In this document: positions 51,307 to 62,000 of the stretch, piece after piece
Position numbering within the stretch: position 1 is the first letter of the stretch
Layout of the letters: each line of letters opens with the position of its first letter
From: Affinundibacterium flavidum
GTDB taxonomy: Bacteria; Pseudomonadota; Gammaproteobacteria; Burkholderiales; Burkholderiaceae_D
Direction: 5' to 3'
Length of the DNA: 64,000 bases
Assembly (NCBI RefSeq): GCF_014284175.1
Contig: NZ_JACOGA010000006.1
Location: 204,801-268,800 of the forward strand
Program-made: the position numbers and the translations under genes
Notes under the pieces: generated by a model
What the model saw: only the letters and a program-made list of their open reading frames with translations
Told to the model about the DNA's origin: nothing
Databases searched by the model: none

Positions 51307-52453
51307 TGCGGAAACCACATCACCTATTCGTGGAACTGGCAGCTACCAATCGCTGATCGTGGTTTGTGCGCTCTCATTTAGTCTGTGGACTTGCATTGCC
51401 TTGTTTCATGTATTGGCCGTTTTTTTGGATGCAGATACGCAGGGGCTGACACAATCCAAAGCGTCGACACTGATTCAATACTTGTTGATTTTTTCGCCGC
51501 TATCTTTGGGAAATTGTTTACTTGCGCTCGCTATTTGGCTTAAGCCAGATCAGATGTTGAAGCCGCGTTACATGATAGTAAGCGCCTTGTTGTTGGTGGT
51601 CTTCGGGCTGCCACTTATTACAGCAAATAAGGTGATGATTACGCTGCTGTTCGCTGATAAACCACTGTCACTTTTTTTACCTGAATTAAAAAAATCCTCG
51701 GCCTTCATTTTGTGGATAGATTTGTTTTTGATCTTGTTCTCCTATTTTCTACAGGCAGGTTTTGCCGCCTGGCAGCGCACAGTTGCGCGTGAATTAGAAT
51801 TGATCACTACGCAAAATGAAAGTATGGAATTACGCCTGCAGCTTTTACAAGGCCAGCTTAAACCGCACTTTTTATTCAATGCACTCAATAGCATCAGTGC
51901 ATTGGTGCGTGGTGCAGACCGGCAGTTAGCGGGCACTGCGTTGAAGCAGCTCAATGCCCTGTTACGTTATGTACTCGATTCGAGTAAACATGAATGGTTG
52001 AGTGTCGCCGATGAATTGCAATTTGTGCGTGATTATCTGAACATGCAATTGCTACGTTTCGGCGACCGCATGCAGATCGTTTGGCATATCGAAGATAGAG
52101 ATTGGCATGCAGTTCCTTGTCCACCACTATTGATGCAACCCTCAGTAGAAAACGCAATACACCACGGGGTAGAAACGCACCATGAGCAGTGTCGCATTGA
52201 TATAGAACTGCGCGTGGTGGATCGTAAAACCATTTTTCGTATTCGCAATGCAGTGTTTGCATCGCCCAAGGCTAACTGTGGACATGGATTAGGCATTGCC
52301 TCCACGCGTGAACGTTTGCAGATACTGTACCAGGGGCAAGCCAGTTTGGTGACGACGCAAACGGAAAGTGAATTTATTGCTGAGATCAGTATTCCTCAGT
52401 CGCGTAGGTTCGGCAAACTCGATCAAGCGCCTTTTGCACAATATTGCGCCTAA
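51299..52453 (+). CDS. LytS-family sensor histidine kinase
   Basis: About 384 residues (ATG 51299 with GGAG eight bases upstream; GTG 51296 possible). Four membrane helices, then LQGQLKPHFLFNALNSISAL (histidine ~190), DELQFVRDYLNMQLLRFGDR, MQPSVENAIHHGVETH (N-box) and GHGLGIASTRERL (G-box). Intact kinase of the LytTR type. Lies between the dead homologue and the response regulator, so the three form one system. Confidence 0.92.
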   Translation: MLNAETTSPIRGTGSYQSLIVVCALSFSLWTCIALFHVLAVFLDADTQGLTQSKASTLIQYLLIFSPLSLGNCLLALAIWLKPDQMLKPRYMIVSALLLVVFGLPLITANKVMITLLFADKPLSLFLPELKKSSAFILWIDLFLILFSYFLQAGFAAWQRTVARELELITTQNESMELRLQLLQGQLKPHFLFNALNSISALVRGADRQLAGTALKQLNALLRYVLDSSKHEWLSVADELQFVRDYLNMQLLRFGDRMQIVWHIEDRDWHAVPCPPLLMQPSVENAIHHGVETHHEQCRIDIELRVVDRKTIFRIRNAVFASPKANCGHGLGIASTRERLQILYQGQASLVTTQTESEFIAEISIPQSRRFGKLDQAPFAQYCA

Positions 52454-52470
52454 ATTGAATGCCAATTGAA

Positions 52471-52503
52471 AGCAAACAGCAAGCAAACAACAAGCAAACA
52501 GCA
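52471..52503. repeat. 11-bp tandem repeat just before the LytTR start
   Basis: AGCAAACAGCA, AGCAAACAACA, AGCAAACAGCA and a partial fourth copy end next to the ATG at 52512. It occupies the ribosome-binding position and no Shine-Dalgarno is visible there. Confidence 0.85.
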
Positions 52504-52511
52504 AGCAAAAA

Positions 52512-53300
52512 ATGGATACGCAAAAATATAAAGTCATGATGGTCGATGATGAGCTACCAGCTCTGACCAATATGCAATACGCCTTGGCCGATCACACAGA
52601 TTGGATGTTGGTCGCTAGTTGCCATTCTACGGCGCAAGCAAGCCTTATTTTGCAAAACGAAGCTATCGATCTGGTCTTATTAGATATAGAAATGCCGACG
52701 CAATCCGGCTTGGATTTCGCACGCGAATTGATCCAATATCCGCAACCGCCTTTGATTGTCTTTATCACGGCCTACAATAAACATGCGGTCAGTGCATTTG
52801 AAATTTTTGCACTCGACTACTTACTCAAGCCCTTTGATGACGAACGCTTTGCAGCAATGTTGGTACGCGCCAAGTTGGCGTTACAGACCAAACAACAATT
52901 AGCGCAAAGCGCGGTGATGCAAGATTATTTCTTAGAGAAAGATGCCGAGAAATCAGGTGCTGCGACACCTAGTTTAAGTCATGTAGCGGTGCGCTCAGTC
53001 GGTAAGATAGAGCGTATCGACATCCATGAAATTATTTGGTTAAGTGCGGCGGCCAATTATGTGGAATTGCATTTAGTCGATCGCGTGATTTTGCATAGAA
53101 CCACGATCTCCTCCATGGAGCAACGATTGCCGAAAGCACAGTTTTTGCGTTTGCACAGAACCGCCTTGGTTCGCACTGATGCGATTCGCACCTTAGAAAT
53201 TTCTCATGATGGCGCGTATGCGGTTTTGTTGAGTAATGGTGATACTGTCAGAGTGAGTGATAGTCATATTAAGAAGGTGAAGCAGATTCTAGCGCGTTAA
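52512..53300 (+). CDS. LytTR-family response regulator
   Basis: 262 residues. Receiver: VMMVDDELPAL, phospho-aspartate in LVLLDIEMPTQSG, and LLKPFDDER. The LytTR DNA-binding domain follows (IHEIIWLSAAANYVELHLVD, LHRTALVRTDAIRTLEI). It is the partner of the kinase upstream. Likely targets include the TonB receptor gene downstream, by gene order only. Confidence 0.93.
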   Translation: MDTQKYKVMMVDDELPALTNMQYALADHTDWMLVASCHSTAQASLILQNEAIDLVLLDIEMPTQSGLDFARELIQYPQPPLIVFITAYNKHAVSAFEIFALDYLLKPFDDERFAAMLVRAKLALQTKQQLAQSAVMQDYFLEKDAEKSGAATPSLSHVAVRSVGKIERIDIHEIIWLSAAANYVELHLVDRVILHRTTISSMEQRLPKAQFLRLHRTALVRTDAIRTLEISHDGAYAVLLSNGDTVRVSDSHIKKVKQILAR

Positions 53301-54126
53301 GACAGGTTTTTTTCCTTCCCTGTTCCCCTATTTTATGTGGAAGATTGGGATGGGTGTTGGTCGAAATTTTAGAGACTTCCACGCATAGCTGAAACCGATC
53401 CCCACCCTAACCTTCCCCTTGAAGGGGAGGGAAGTTGGTACCGGCACATTTTCATGTCAAGTTAGCGTCTTCCGTTGATCAACAGACGACGCTGGATTCC
53501 TGCTAGAAGCATGCAGGAATGACGACGATTACTCTGTTCTACCAACGGCATTACTGACTTGTGTTACTTTGAATTTCCCTAACGAATTTCTTCGAGTTGG
53601 CACTAGCAGGCTGCACCTATATCTGCAAAAAAACTCCGTGCAAAAACACCACAAATTTTCACACTTCGTCCCCCCATTTTTTCGTTTGATCCCAAGCCGA
53701 AAAAGATTATCCCAAAGTTATTGATGTTCATCCCGCCAAGCTGGCGAGATGAAATTTCCTATGTCAAAGTTCACATCGCTGGACGACATTGAAGTTTGAT
53801 AGTTGAAAAAAATCGCGGACAAAAAAGTTGATTTATCAAGGGGCGAGAGCCAGCTCCACTGAACTTTTACAGGACATTGTTATGTACAAAAAACGACGTA
53901 GTGGCGGCTTGGCGCGAGTTTCTTTTCAATCTCGTTCTGCGAGTATTTTTGAAAGAGATTCTTCTACCGAGAAATTCAGTGCAAAGGCAAGCATCTTGAA
54001 GCATCAATCTTTGCTGCAAGCGCTGCTCAAAAATACGTCGAGCAGATACGTCGAGAAAATACCTTAGGCAAACACACTAGTCATTCGCGTCAATAGCAAG
54101 GTAACCACAGCACATCAAGGAAAAAT
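53301..54126. other. Long intergenic region before the TonB receptor gene
   Basis: 826 bp. A palindrome ATTCCTGC/GCAGGAAT lies at 53496-53520. A 61-codon basic frame (53882-54067, MYKKRRSGGLARVSF) has AGGA upstream but no recognisable domain; it may be a leader ORF or chance. AT-rich DNA near 53690-53800 could hold the promoter. Confidence 0.45.
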
Positions 54127-57100
54127 ATGCAGAACCAGACTCATAGCTTTAAAAAAACTTTATTGGCACACGCCTTAGTCATGGCATTTGGTGTGACCTT
54201 GGCGTCGGTTGGCGGCGTTCAATCCGCTTACGCACAATCGAATGCCAGCGCGACTATTTACGGTAAAGTCGATAGTGCAGCCGGGGCGTCGATCTCATTG
54301 CAAAACACCGATACAGGCTTAAAACGCTTGATGACTATCGATGCAGAAGGGCGCTACATCGCGACTGCTTTACCGCCTGGACATTACAAAGTGGAATTGT
54401 TAAAAGGCGGCAAAGTCGTCAATACGCAAGAGCTCGATGTGATTATTGGTCAGGGTGTTGAAGCTTCGTTTGTAGGTGCCGCTACACAGACCGTCACCGT
54501 ATCTGCAGTACGTTCCCGTATTGACGTGTCCAACACTAATAATGGTGCGATTTTTACCGCCAAAGATCTGGCGCGTTTGCCGATACAAACTAACTTAACT
54601 GCGGTCGCTCTCTTAGCACCCAACACCACTAAAGGTGATGCGGCGTATGGCAATGTTGCTAGCTTCGGTGGTGGTGGCGTTTCTGAGAATTCTTATTACG
54701 TGAACGGCTTCCCCGTCACTAATCCTTTGTCGCAAACTGGCTCCACCGCTTTGCCTTGGGGCGCGGTACAACAAACTTCCGTCATCACAGGTGGCTTCGG
54801 TGTTGAGTTTGGTCGTTCTATCGGTGGCGTGATGAATATGACGACCAAGAACGGCACCAACAATTGGGAAGCAGGGGCTACATTTAGTATCAGCCCGAAT
54901 TCTTTACGTGCTAAGCGCGCAGATATTTACTACCCATACAACGGCACAGTCTCAGCACCGGATGGGAAAATTCGCCTGCGTAATTCCTCACGCGAAGACA
55001 GCGTTAAACAATACGGCCTGACTTTAGGCGGCCCGATTATTGCGGACAAATTATTTGTATTTGGTGCGGTGGAAAAAGTCGATAGCTACACCGGACAAGT
55101 GAATGGCGATATGGTTGCCAGCAATTCTTTAAAGGACAATGGCTGGGCAAAAACCAATACCGAGACAGTGCGTTTCTTGACGAAAATCGACTGGAATATT
55201 ACAGATGATCATCGCCTGGAATTAACTTCTATTGGCGACAGAACCAAATCGGTGGTGGGTACTTATGGCTATGACAAAGTCAGCGATACGCATAACCAAG
55301 TCAAGTTCACTGAAATCACTGCGACGAATCCCGCAGCGTTGGGCGCAGGTGCGCAAACCAATATGCTCAAGTACACGGGACAGCTGACGCAAGATTTGAC
55401 TCTGACAGCGATGGGCGGCCGTTTGAAAGCACCGCGCGGCGTCACCTACGTCGGCGGCGACCCTAACAACGGCAGTATTCACGCTGTCTCATCGACAGTT
55501 GATGGCCGTCAGCCGGATTTGAATAAACTCGGTTTGTATAGCATCAATGCAAATCGCTACGGCGGTAATTTGAGTCGCCCGGGCGAAGATCAGTTAGATT
55601 CTTTGCGCCTTGATCTTGAATACAAATTGGGTGCACATACTTTGCGTGCAGGCTTGGATCGCAATGCAATTGAATCCGGCATGGTGGGTGTGAAGAGCTC
55701 GGGCAACGGCACCTGGAATTACCTCAAAGTAGATGGTGATCCAACCAAGCCAGCCGAAGTATCGAACGGTCGTCAGGCGATTGTTGCTAACTACGGTGGC
55801 TACGGTACGCAAGGCTATTATGTGAACGAATTCATTTTTAATAGCTTGACCTCCGCTAAGGCCACGCAGTCTGCACAATATTTGGAAGACCGTTATCAAG
55901 CCACAAAAAATCTCTTGATCGTTGCGGGTTTGCGGAATGATCAGTACAGCAATTTGAATGGTGACGGCGAAAAATTTATCAACATGAAAAACCAGTTGGC
56001 ACCGCGTCTGTCTGCATCTTGGGACGTCAATGGCGATTCAAGCTTGAAAGTATTTGGTAGTGCCGGTCGTTATTATCTGCAATTGCCAACCCAAGTAGCC
56101 GCCCGCGCCGCGAGTCGTTCTACGTATATGAATCAAGACTTCACTTACACCGGCATCGATAGCAATGGTCAGCCTACCGGTTTGAAAGCGATCAACGTCG
56201 CGTCCTCACCCGATGGTGAATCCGGTACGCGCAAAGATCCACGTTCGATTGCATCGCGCGATCTCAAGCCCAATTTTCAAGATGAAATGACTTTGGGTTT
56301 TGAAAAGGCAGTGAACCCCAGTTTAAATTTGGGCTTGAAATTCACTTACCGTAATCTTGGTGCGGGCATTGATGATACTTGCGACACGCGTTTGATTGCT
56401 GATTACTCCAAAAAAGCCGGTCTCAAGCAAGACGGTGCGGCACGTGATTATTTGTCGTGCTGGATCTTCAATCCGGGCGAGGCATCCACCATTTGGGTAG
56501 AAAGCCATAACGATCAGGGCGACGCTACGGGCAATGGCCGTTGGGTGACTTTTAGCGCGAAGCAAATGGGCTATCCAAAAGCCGAACGCAAATATGCCGC
56601 GATTGATATGTTTGCCGAGCATCCTTTGAGCAATTCCTGGTACGGTAAATTCAACTACACCTGGTCGCGCAGCAAGGGCAATATGGAAGGTCAAACCAAT
56701 TCTGACACTGGTCAGCTTGATGTCGCTGTGACTTCCAATTGGGATTTCCCCGAGTTCATGACCTTTGCTAATGGTGTGCTGCCTAATGATCGTACCCATC
56801 AGGTCAAAGCATTCGGTTTCTATGAATTGAATTCTGAATGGAATATTGCCGCAAATCTCTTACTGCAATCAGGTCGTCCTAAGACTTGCCGTGGTACGGA
56901 TCTGGTGTCTGAACATGGACAAAATCCAAATTATCCTATTGGGGTAGAGTGGGGCGGTCCGGGTTACGGTTCTGCTTATAGTTTTTGCGATGGCAAACCA
57001 GCACCGCGTGGCTCTTTAGGTCGTATGCCAGCAGAGAAGCGTTTAGACCTGAGCCTGACTTACCAGCCGCTACAATTCCAGGGCATGGTTTTGGGTGTGG

Positions 57101-57255
57101 ATGTGTTCAACGTCTTGAACGATCAATCCGCTTTAACTCGCAATGAAACCTATGGCAGTTCAAACGCAAAAATAGGTTCAACGTATGGCGGCGTGCGTCA
57201 GTATGCTGATCCATTAACGGTCAAATTGCGCGTGGAATATAACAAGAAGTTTTAA
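54127..57255 (+). CDS. TonB-dependent receptor with N-terminal carboxypeptidase-like domain
   Basis: 1042 residues. Signal peptide (LLAHALVMAFGVTLASVGGVQSAYA-Q). Residues ~40-105 are a carboxypeptidase-regulatory-like domain (GKVDSAAGASISLQNTDTG, ALPPGHYKVELLKGG). A plug domain (NLTAVALLAPNTTKGD, SENSYYVNGFPVTNP) and a large barrel ending LTVKLRVEYNKKF follow. Related to Oar-type receptors. Takes up an unknown substrate through the outer membrane. Placed after the LytTR system. GGAAAA before the ATG. Confidence 0.93.
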   Translation: MQNQTHSFKKTLLAHALVMAFGVTLASVGGVQSAYAQSNASATIYGKVDSAAGASISLQNTDTGLKRLMTIDAEGRYIATALPPGHYKVELLKGGKVVNTQELDVIIGQGVEASFVGAATQTVTVSAVRSRIDVSNTNNGAIFTAKDLARLPIQTNLTAVALLAPNTTKGDAAYGNVASFGGGGVSENSYYVNGFPVTNPLSQTGSTALPWGAVQQTSVITGGFGVEFGRSIGGVMNMTTKNGTNNWEAGATFSISPNSLRAKRADIYYPYNGTVSAPDGKIRLRNSSREDSVKQYGLTLGGPIIADKLFVFGAVEKVDSYTGQVNGDMVASNSLKDNGWAKTNTETVRFLTKIDWNITDDHRLELTSIGDRTKSVVGTYGYDKVSDTHNQVKFTEITATNPAALGAGAQTNMLKYTGQLTQDLTLTAMGGRLKAPRGVTYVGGDPNNGSIHAVSSTVDGRQPDLNKLGLYSINANRYGGNLSRPGEDQLDSLRLDLEYKLGAHTLRAGLDRNAIESGMVGVKSSGNGTWNYLKVDGDPTKPAEVSNGRQAIVANYGGYGTQGYYVNEFIFNSLTSAKATQSAQYLEDRYQATKNLLIVAGLRNDQYSNLNGDGEKFINMKNQLAPRLSASWDVNGDSSLKVFGSAGRYYLQLPTQVAARAASRSTYMNQDFTYTGIDSNGQPTGLKAINVASSPDGESGTRKDPRSIASRDLKPNFQDEMTLGFEKAVNPSLNLGLKFTYRNLGAGIDDTCDTRLIADYSKKAGLKQDGAARDYLSCWIFNPGEASTIWVESHNDQGDATGNGRWVTFSAKQMGYPKAERKYAAIDMFAEHPLSNSWYGKFNYTWSRSKGNMEGQTNSDTGQLDVAVTSNWDFPEFMTFANGVLPNDRTHQVKAFGFYELNSEWNIAANLLLQSGRPKTCRGTDLVSEHGQNPNYPIGVEWGGPGYGSAYSFCDGKPAPRGSLGRMPAEKRLDLSLTYQPLQFQGMVLGVDVFNVLNDQSALTRNETYGSSNAKIGSTYGGVRQYADPLTVKLRVEYNKKF

Positions 57256-57371
57256 GTTGGCTTAGTTTGGCCTAGTTCGGCTTAGGTAGGCAGAGGTAGC
57301 CTAGTTAGGTTTAGTGATTTTAATGAGTTTAGTTGTGATCGGTAGCCGAGGGGGTGTCGGCGATCATTTGA

Positions 57372-57407
57372 GAGCTGTTTGTACTATGTGCAAACAGCTC
57401 TTTTTTT
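57372..57407 (+). terminator. Rho-independent terminator after the TonB receptor gene
   Basis: Perfect stem GAGCTGTTTG/CAAACAGCTC, 9-nt loop and seven T. Confidence 0.92.
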
Positions 57408-57504
57408 ATGAAATTTTAATGACGGACATTGATTAGCGATTTTAGATTTCAGGTCTCTTTAAGGTATAGGTAATGATATAAATCCAAGAACTCATGCACG
57501 TGCT

Positions 57505-57528
57505 CCTTCTCCCGCAAGCGGGAGAAGG
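57505..57528. repeat. Palindromic repeat CCTTCTCCCGC/GCGGGAGAAGG
   Basis: A 10-bp stem with AAGC-type loop centre, near the 3' end of the amidase gene; may act as a terminator for it on the minus strand. The sequence family is widespread in proteobacterial intergenic DNA. Confidence 0.7.
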
Positions 57529-57556
57529 AATTTTATTCAGCTCTCAACTTGTGTGG

Positions 57557-58450
57557 TTACCCATACCTGTTTTTGTATTCGTCTTTTAGTCGTTGCCTGA
57601 AGTCTGTCATTGTCACTGAAAGAGCACCACCAGGATCGTTTTTTCGCCAGCGGCCGATTCCTTTTGGCCCAGCTACTTCGTCATGCCCAAGTACATAGTC
57701 AAAGTTAAACACGGTCGGATTATTTGCTTTTGCCCACAGCAAAAACTCAATAAGTGCTTCTTCTTGAGCCTTCGTGTAAGGTAGATAGGCGCCTGCAAGG
57801 ATATTGTCCGTATCTTTATCGATTATGCGCACGTCGCTGGGATCGATTGGCCTAGTTTTCTTTTTATCCCAGTAGGTAAAATATTTTCCATTGTGCAGAT
57901 CCAGTCTTCCGGGATTCGTGATTTCGATTCCCACTAAGTAATTTGACACGCCGTTGCGTTTTTCGCCCTCGATTACCCACGCACTTTCTCCTGCATGATA
58001 GCCCCACTGGTTCAACGGATTGGCTTGAACGAATTTGCCGTCAGTTCCAATACAACAAAAGAAATAAGGGCTATCCGCAATAGAATTTATGGCGTTCTCG
58101 ACACCTTTAGAATATTGGCCTGCAGTGAAGTGAACGATGGCTCCCAAAGGGTAGCCTTTTGGGTATTCACCTTTAGCAGGGCGTTTTAGATCTGTTCGCA
58201 TAATTGCATCGGGATACCACAATTTCTTAGCCCCGACTGGGTAAAGCTTTTTTCCCAGTTGCCCCCCATCCGACTGCTTACTTGGTCGATCTGGCTCTGA
58301 GGGCGCGAATTCTTCGGGAATCGACTCTCCAAGCAGTTGAGAAAGAATTTCGATTTGATTTAATGCGAGTGCGTCGATCTTTGAATCGGACGATAATCTC
58401 GCAATCTGCATTGCCGACCATCTAAGTGTGTATAGCTGTTCTTTGCTCAT
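57557..58450 (-). CDS. N-acetylmuramoyl-L-alanine amidase, amidase_2 type
   Basis: 297 residues. Zinc amidase core: AIVHFTAGQYSKGVENAI (first His), NQWGYHAGESAW, VGIEITNPG, and VLGHDEVAGPKGIGRWRKND (second His, GxHxE-like end DPGGAL). The first 90 residues are helical and charged with no signal peptide, so it is cytosolic, or released by lysis or a secretion system. Not clearly a phage endolysin: no phage genes lie nearby. Confidence 0.88.
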   Translation of the reverse strand: MSKEQLYTLRWSAMQIARLSSDSKIDALALNQIEILSQLLGESIPEEFAPSEPDRPSKQSDGGQLGKKLYPVGAKKLWYPDAIMRTDLKRPAKGEYPKGYPLGAIVHFTAGQYSKGVENAINSIADSPYFFCCIGTDGKFVQANPLNQWGYHAGESAWVIEGEKRNGVSNYLVGIEITNPGRLDLHNGKYFTYWDKKKTRPIDPSDVRIIDKDTDNILAGAYLPYTKAQEEALIEFLLWAKANNPTVFNFDYVLGHDEVAGPKGIGRWRKNDPGGALSVTMTDFRQRLKDEYKNRYG

Positions 58451-59055
58451 AGGATCTCCGTAGGATGTGTGATTCTATAAATGAATAAGCTTTTTGGTAA
58501 AAACTTATGATATACACGAAATAGCATTTTGCAAGAAATGGTTTGCTATTTCGTAATTTTTCCTATGCAAAGCAAAGGCAAACCCTACGACTTTAAAAGT
58601 GACATAAATCTTCAGTAGCGCGCATGGTTTTGTGCTTTTGTTTTACATCAAGCTCACCCGCGCTATTCACTGGCCTTACCACCTGCCTATCGCAAACAGA
58701 GATAAACTAGCCCCACTTTGCCAGGTGGTATGGTTTCTGTAAGTTTCTCACGATGAATCCACACTCTGAATTTGTCATTCCTCCTCGAAAGGAGGATACT
58801 TGCAATATGGGAATTTCTAGAGATTTTCCACTAATGTTGATGGAGCCGTTTCTTACCCAGAAATGGCGTGTTGTCAGACATTCAAAATGATTAGGACTTA
58901 CGCAAATGCGAGCTAGTAGGGTGCGCCGTGCGCACCATGACTGTCGGCATTATTTATCACCAGGGCGGTGCGTATGGCGCACTCAGCTTCACTTGCGTAA
59001 ATCTGAATAATTACAAATTGGCACTTCTTGAACTTTAAACAAGTAAGGAACAAGC
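58451..59055. other. Intergenic region before the glutamate dehydrogenase gene
   Basis: 605 bp with no convincing gene. It contains a CTCCTCGAAAGGAGG-type palindrome near 58772-58793 and the MITE-like element at 58891. GGAAC lies before the gdh ATG. Confidence 0.6.
58891..59010. mobile_element. MITE-like element, about 120 bp
   Basis: Imperfect terminal inverted repeats (TTAGGACTTACGCAAATGCG and, reversed, TTCAGATTTACGCAAGTG) flank an inner palindrome GGTGCGCCGTGCGCACC and GGTGCGTATGGCGCAC. No coding capacity. Non-autonomous element of an unnamed IS family. Confidence 0.5.
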
Positions 59056-62000
59056 ATGACCTCATCCCATTTTGCCGAACTCATGGCATATGCCCAAGAA
59101 CATTCTGGCTCAGCCAGCAAACGTCAAGGCGGCTTCATTGCTGCCTATTTTGAAAACACCGATCCCGATGAAATCACCACGCGTGGCGCGGCGAATTTGT
59201 TTGCCTTGGCGAACGCGCATTGGCGCTTATTAGATTCGCCCCGCGCGGCGAATAGCCCGAAGATTCGCGTGTTTAATCCTAGTTTGGCGGAAGATGGCTT
59301 TGTCAGTGAACACACGGTCGTGCAGATCGTCAATGACAATATGCCTTTCCTGGTCGATTCCGTGACGATGGCGATTAACCGCAGCGGTCGTACCGCGCAC
59401 TGGATCGTCCATCCTTTAATGAGCGTGGCGCGCAATGCTGATGGCAGTATTGATACGGTCAGCACAGTCGCTGCAGCGAAAGCCGCAGGCCGTAATGATG
59501 CGGTTGAATCTCTAATCTTGGTCGAATGCGACCGTATCGTCAGCGCTGCCGAACAACAAGCTTTGGTCGATGAATTGACGCATATTTTGGCGGATGTCCG
59601 CGGTGCTGTGGTCGATTGGCAGCCGATGTTGAGCCGCGTCAAAGAACTGATCACCGCCTCAGAAAAATTCACCGGCACGCACCAAAGTCATGGTGAAGGT
59701 ATCGCTTTCTTACGCTGGCTAGAAGATCGCCATTTCACATTCCTCGGTGCGCGTGATTACGAACTCAAACGTAATGGCAACCAAGTCAGCCTGGTCGCGT
59801 TAGCAGATTCTGGTCTCGGTATTTTGCGCGGCAAAGTCCAAACTAATGAAACGCTCTTGCCACCCGAAGTCGTGGCCTTGATCGATTCCGAAGAAACCGT
59901 CTTAGTCACCAAAGCGATGACACGCGCCACCGTGCATCGCCCAGCCTGGCTCGATTACATCGCGGTCAAACGTTTTAATGATGCAGGTGAAGTCATTGGC
60001 GAATCACGCTTCTTAGGCTTGTACACTTCCACAGCGTATTCCGCACCCGTCAGCGAGATTCCACAAGTACGTCAACGCACAGCAGCCGTCATGAGCGCAG
60101 CAGGCGTCGTACCTGAGAGCCATGCCGCCAAAGCTTTGCAATCGATTCTCGATGACTATCCACGTGATGAATTATTCCAAGTCGATACCGCTACTTTGAC
60201 TGATCACGCAATCGGCATTTTGCGTTTGCAAGAACGTCAGCGTGTACGTTTGTTCTTGCGTCGCGATCCGTTTGGCCGTTTCACTTCCGCCCAAGTATTC
60301 GTGCCACGTGATCGTTACAACACCGAATTGCGCGTCAAGATCAGTACCGAATTGATGAGCGCATTAGACGGTCATTCGATTGAATTCACACCAATGCTGA
60401 CCGACAGCCCTTTAGCGCGTATTCATTATCTGGTACGTGCAAAAGCCGATGCGCCATCAAATGTCAACGTCTCGGTACTCGAAGCACGCATCGCCAAACT
60501 CGCCCAGCGTTGGGAAGACGATTGCAGCAACGAGCTCCTGCGCACGCATGGCGAAGGTCGTGGTCTGGATTTAGCCAATCGTTTCGCCAATGCTTTCCCT
60601 AGCGGCTACCGTGAAGATTTCACACCACAAGGCGGTGCTGAAGACGCTGATATTTTGGCGCATCTATCTAAGGCATCACCGCTGGCCGTTAAGTTATATC
60701 GCCCATTGGATGCAGTCGCTGGCTTGTTGCGCTTTAAGATTTACAACACCTCTAAAGTCGCTTTGTCAGATTCCTTGCCAGTGCTGGAACGCATGGGCGC
60801 ACGCGTGCTCGACGAACATCCTTACCACGTGGCTGATGGCGAGAGCGAATTGTGGATCCATGATCTGGGTTTGCAATTACCTGTTGAAACGGATCTCACC
60901 GCAGTCAAAGCGCGCTTTGAAGAATTATTCTGCCAGGCATGGCGTGGCGAAGTCGAAAGCGATGATCTGAATCGTTTAGTCCTCAACACCGCGCTCGATG
61001 CACGTTCCATCGGCGTACTGCGCGCATGCTCACGTTACTTCAAACAACTCGGTTTTGCCTACAGCCAAAACTATATCGAAGCCGCTTTGAACAAAAACTG
61101 CGGCATCACGCAATTGATCGCCGAATTATTTGGTGCACGTTTCAAGCCAGATTTTGTCGGTGACCGTGACGCGGCGCAAAAACACATACGCGAACAAATC
61201 GAAGCCGCGATGAGCCAAGTCGCCAGCCTCGATGAAGACCGCATCTTGCGCCAATTCATCGCGACCATCTTGGCAACACTGCGTACTAATTTGTGGCAAA
61301 CCACAGAGACCGGCGCGTTCAAGCCTTACATGAGTTTCAAACTCAATCCACGCGAAGTACCCGGCGTGCCAGAACCAAAACCGCTGTTCGAGATCTGGGT
61401 CTATTCCCCACGTGTCGAAGGCGTGCATTTGCGCGGCGGCAAAGTCGCCCGTGGTGGTTTGCGCTGGTCGGATCGTCGTGAAGACTTCCGTACCGAGATT
61501 CTCGGTTTGGTGAAAGCCCAGCAAGTCAAAAACACCGTCATCGTGCCAGTCGGCTCCAAAGGTGGTTTCGTCCTCAAAAATCCACCTGCAATGAGCGACC
61601 GCGAAGCCTATCAAGCCGAAGGCGTAGCGTGCTACAAAATCTTCTTGTCGGGTCTGTTAGACGTGACAGACAACATCGTCAAAGGCAACGTCGTCCCACC
61701 GACCAAAGTCGTGCGCCATGATCCAGATGATCCCTACTTGGTCGTTGCTGCCGACAAAGGCACGGCGACTTTCTCTGATATCGCCAACGGCGTCTCGGCT
61801 GATTATGGCTTCTGGCTAGGCGATGCATTTGCCTCCGGTGGCTCAGTCGGTTACGACCATAAAAAAATGGGCATCACCGCACGCGGCGCATGGGAATCGG
61901 TAAAACGTCACTTCCGCGCATTCGGTCACAACACCCAGACCACGCCATTCACGGTCGCAGGTATCGGCGATATGTCGGGTGACGTGTTTGGTAACGGCAT

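Noticed and set aside
53882..54067. 61-codon basic frame upstream of the TonB receptor gene
   Set aside because: A weak ribosome site exists, but there is no recognisable domain and the composition could be chance; noted only under the intergenic entry.
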